From contig JAOUPW010000093.1 of the NCBI GenBank assembly GCA_029879665.1, positions 1 through 7,065 on the forward strand: a DNA stretch of 7,065 nt, in the 5' to 3' direction. A model generated the notes under the pieces. The model worked only from the letters and a program-made list of their open reading frames with translations. It had not been told where the DNA came from and ran no database searches. Source of the DNA: Rhodospirillales bacterium (lineage in GTDB: Bacteria > Pseudomonadota > Alphaproteobacteria > Rhodospirillales > JAOUPW01). Position numbers and translations under genes: made by a program. This document shows positions 5,983-7,065 of this stretch, one piece after another; the stretch's first letter is position 1; each line of letters begins with the position of its first letter.

Positions 5983-6354
5983 ATGCGGCTTTGGTTATTT
6001 TTTGCCGGCCTGAATGGATTGATCGCTGTCGCCGCCGGCGCTTATGGCTGGCACTGGCTTCAGGTGGATGAAGGCCCCCGCCAGATTTTCATGATGGGCG
6101 TCGATTATCAGATGTGGCACGCTCTGGCTTTGTTGGGGGTCGCCTGGCTGGCAGACCGCCGCCATCGCGGGCGTTCCTTTACTCTCTCTCTGGCAGGGAC
6201 AACGTTCACTCTGGGTATCCTTCTATTTTCCGGAACCCTTTATGTCTTTGGCGCCACCGGCGCCATTTTGGTGCCTTACGCCGCGCCCACCGGCGGGTTT
6301 TTACTGGTTTTTGGCTGGCTGATGGTCCTGTTGGGCGCTTTTCAGCGGGACTAG
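5983..6354 (+). CDS. DUF423 family membrane protein
   Basis: A 123-residue protein with four predicted membrane helices (about 5-24, 44-57, 66-88 and 100-120), the normal length and pattern for DUF423 (YgdD-like) inner-membrane proteins. Family features are the N-terminal FAGLNGLIAVAAGAYGWH, the DYQMWHALALLG segment, LFSGTLY and the PTGG turn. No biochemical role is established for the family. The frame stays open upstream to a TTG at 5872, but the added 37 residues are atypical and the family start matches ATG 5983. The ribosome site there (GGGA, 8 bases) is only moderate. Its promoter probably lies in the 159 bases shared with the divergent diguanylate cyclase gene, but I could not place it. 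A structured repeat begins right after the stop. Confidence 0.88.
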   Translation: MRLWLFFAGLNGLIAVAAGAYGWHWLQVDEGPRQIFMMGVDYQMWHALALLGVAWLADRRHRGRSFTLSLAGTTFTLGILLFSGTLYVFGATGAILVPYAAPTGGFLLVFGWLMVLLGAFQRD

Positions 6355-6355
6355 G

Positions 6356-6399
6356 GCAAATCCCGAGCGGATCAATCCGATCCGCGATGATGTATTTGC
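6356..6399. repeat. structured intergenic repeat, copy 2
   Basis: This unit begins two bases after the DUF423 stop codon. The outer stem GCAAAT (6356-6361) pairs with ATTTGC (6394-6399). The inner stem GCGGATC (6367-6373) pairs perfectly with GATCCGC (6379-6385) around AATCC. Compared with the copy at 4499-4545, one inner pair is A-T instead of T-A and two are G-C or C-G instead of wobbles, so the stem is kept while its sequence changes. Confidence 0.65.
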
Positions 6400-6446
6400 G
6401 TCATAAACAGACATAAGGCGGAGCATTCCGGAAATTCTCCGGAGCG

Positions 6447-6459
6447 CAATTCAGAATTG
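6447..6459. repeat. short perfect palindrome CAATTC-A-GAATTG
   Basis: Two 6-base arms flank a single A, 19 bases upstream of the putative -35 element of the YeeE/YedE gene. It may be a dimeric regulator site for that promoter. Its short length means it could also be chance. Confidence 0.3.
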
Positions 6460-6477
6460 ATCGGGACCATTCTAAGG

Positions 6478-6509
6478 TTGCTCTATATATTAGAGTATTA
6501 TAATATATA
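6478..6509 (+). promoter_or_regulatory. AT-rich promoter and operator of the YeeE/YedE gene
   Basis: A possible -35 TTGCTC (6478-6483) is followed at 17 bases by TAATAT (6501-6506), overlapping a perfect TATAAT at 6499-6504. Across the spacer and -10 lies a perfect 9-bp inverted repeat, TATATATTA (6484-6492) and TAATATATA (6501-6509), with an 8-base spacer. A repressor bound there would block RNA polymerase. AT-rich palindromes over promoters are typical of ArsR-family sulfide/persulfide repressors (BigR/SqrR) that control genes of this transporter family, but the window holds no such repressor and the assignment is inference. The leader to the ATG is about 70 bases. Confidence 0.5.
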
Positions 6510-6582
6510 TTGCGTTCGGGGCGCTCCTCCTGACGGTGGATAGGGGCGACTCGACCTTCTTTTTTCTACCCTGGCAGACCCT

Positions 6583-7065
6583 ATGAACCTAGAACTTCTC
6601 ATCGGACATTTCGGAGATTCCGGTGCGTCCGCCATCATCGGCCTTGTAATCGGCCTCAGCTTCGGCGCCTTGGCGCAACGTAGCCGGTTCTGTATGCGCG
6701 CCGCAGTAATCGAATGCGCGCGCGGCACCGTCGGGCCCAAGGCCGCCGTTTGGCTGCTCGCCTTTGGCGCCGCCATTGCCGGCACGCAAGGATTGATCGC
6801 CGCCGGGACACTGGATGTAACCGAAGCCCGGCAACTGGCGGCGGCGGGCAGCCTGTCCGGGGCCATCATTGGCGGCATCCTGTTCGGTGCCGGCATGGTG
6901 CTGGCGCGGGGCTGCGCCGCCCGAATCCTGGTGCTGTCGGCCACCGGCAATCTGCGTGCCCTGGTCACCGGCCTGATCCTGACCATCGTCGCCCAGGCAT
7001 CCTTGCGCGGCGGACTTTCCCCGGCGCGCGACTGGCTGGCCGGATTGTGGACCGTCGAAGGCGGC
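6583..7065 (+). CDS. YeeE/YedE (TsuA-like) sulfur-compound transporter, 3' end beyond window
   Basis: The first 161 residues of a polytopic inner-membrane protein of the YeeE/YedE family (formerly DUF395), continuing past the window end. The family includes TsuA, which takes up thiosulfate through conserved membrane cysteines; others are linked to sulfide and selenium metabolism. Visible hallmarks are GLSFGALAQRSRFCMRAA with Cys37, a further Cys45, and GAGMVLARGCAARILVLSATG with Cys111; the two motifs are the paired repeats expected of the fold. The ATG at 6583 lacks a strong ribosome site, but a TAG at 6541 closes the frame upstream and no better start lies between. It stands alone behind its own AT-rich promoter. 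Whether this is the full-length or a half-length type cannot be seen. Confidence 0.88.
   Translation, partial: MNLELLIGHFGDSGASAIIGLVIGLSFGALAQRSRFCMRAAVIECARGTVGPKAAVWLLAFGAAIAGTQGLIAAGTLDVTEARQLAAAGSLSGAIIGGILFGAGMVLARGCAARILVLSATGNLRALVTGLILTIVAQASLRGGLSPARDWLAGLWTVEGG

Noticed and set aside
6457..6470. Second FNR-type box TTGATCGGGACCAT before the YeeE/YedE gene
   Set aside because: Only the left half matches well, and its centre is 38-40 bases from the -10, away from normal class II spacing.
6498..6986. 162-codon reverse-strand open frame over the YeeE/YedE gene
   Set aside because: The forward strand encodes a clear YeeE/YedE protein here; the reverse product is low-complexity Ala/Arg/Pro and starts outside any promoter context.

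Overview
The window reads as chromosomal DNA of a GC-rich proteobacterium. An alphaproteobacterium, perhaps of Rhodospirillales type, fits best; this rests on codon use and family distribution as I know them, not on a marker gene. There are eight confident protein genes, all but one complete, plus one possible 12-codon leader ORF. I see no tRNA, rRNA, CRISPR array, transposase or phage gene.

Layout. (1) 188-1596, forward: a two-gene unit, a Cys-rich DUF1326 protein followed 23 bases later by a Met/Cys-rich DUF2182 membrane protein; both look metal-linked. (2) 1652-2881, reverse: a 12-helix MFS transporter converging on that unit. Its only well-placed start is an ATT codon behind a near-perfect Shine-Dalgarno. 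(3) 2882-3125: a divergent control region with an FNR/DNR-type box (TTGACCGTCATCAA), a -10 hexamer at class II distance, a 13-bp perfect inverted repeat and a 9-bp GC-rich hairpin. (4) 3126-4499, forward: a small membrane-anchored DUF2946 protein with a CxxC motif, then a Crp/Fnr-family regulator without iron-sulfur cysteines whose recognition helix carries the FNR-type E-x-x-S-R residues. (5) 4582-5823, reverse: a membrane-anchored diguanylate cyclase without the usual I-site. (6) 5983-6354, forward: a DUF423 membrane protein. (7) 6583 to the end, forward: the first 161 codons of a YeeE/YedE (TsuA-like) sulfur-compound transporter behind an AT-rich promoter with an operator-like inverted repeat.

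How the parts may work together. The clearest link is between the FNR-type box at 3007-3020 and the regulator at 3669-4499, which has the residues expected to read that box. This suggests a self-controlled unit, in which a low-oxygen or nitric-oxide type signal (inferred from the DNR-like class) drives a Cys-containing DUF2946 protein of unknown, possibly copper-related, role. The other genes look like independent small transcription units.

A second notable signal is a structured repeat. Two copies, at 4499-4545 and 6356-6399, each begin right at a stop codon, share outer and inner stems and show compensatory base changes in the inner stem. Gaps between genes are all under 300 bases; the two largest (2882-3125 and 6355-6582) are described through their regulatory features.
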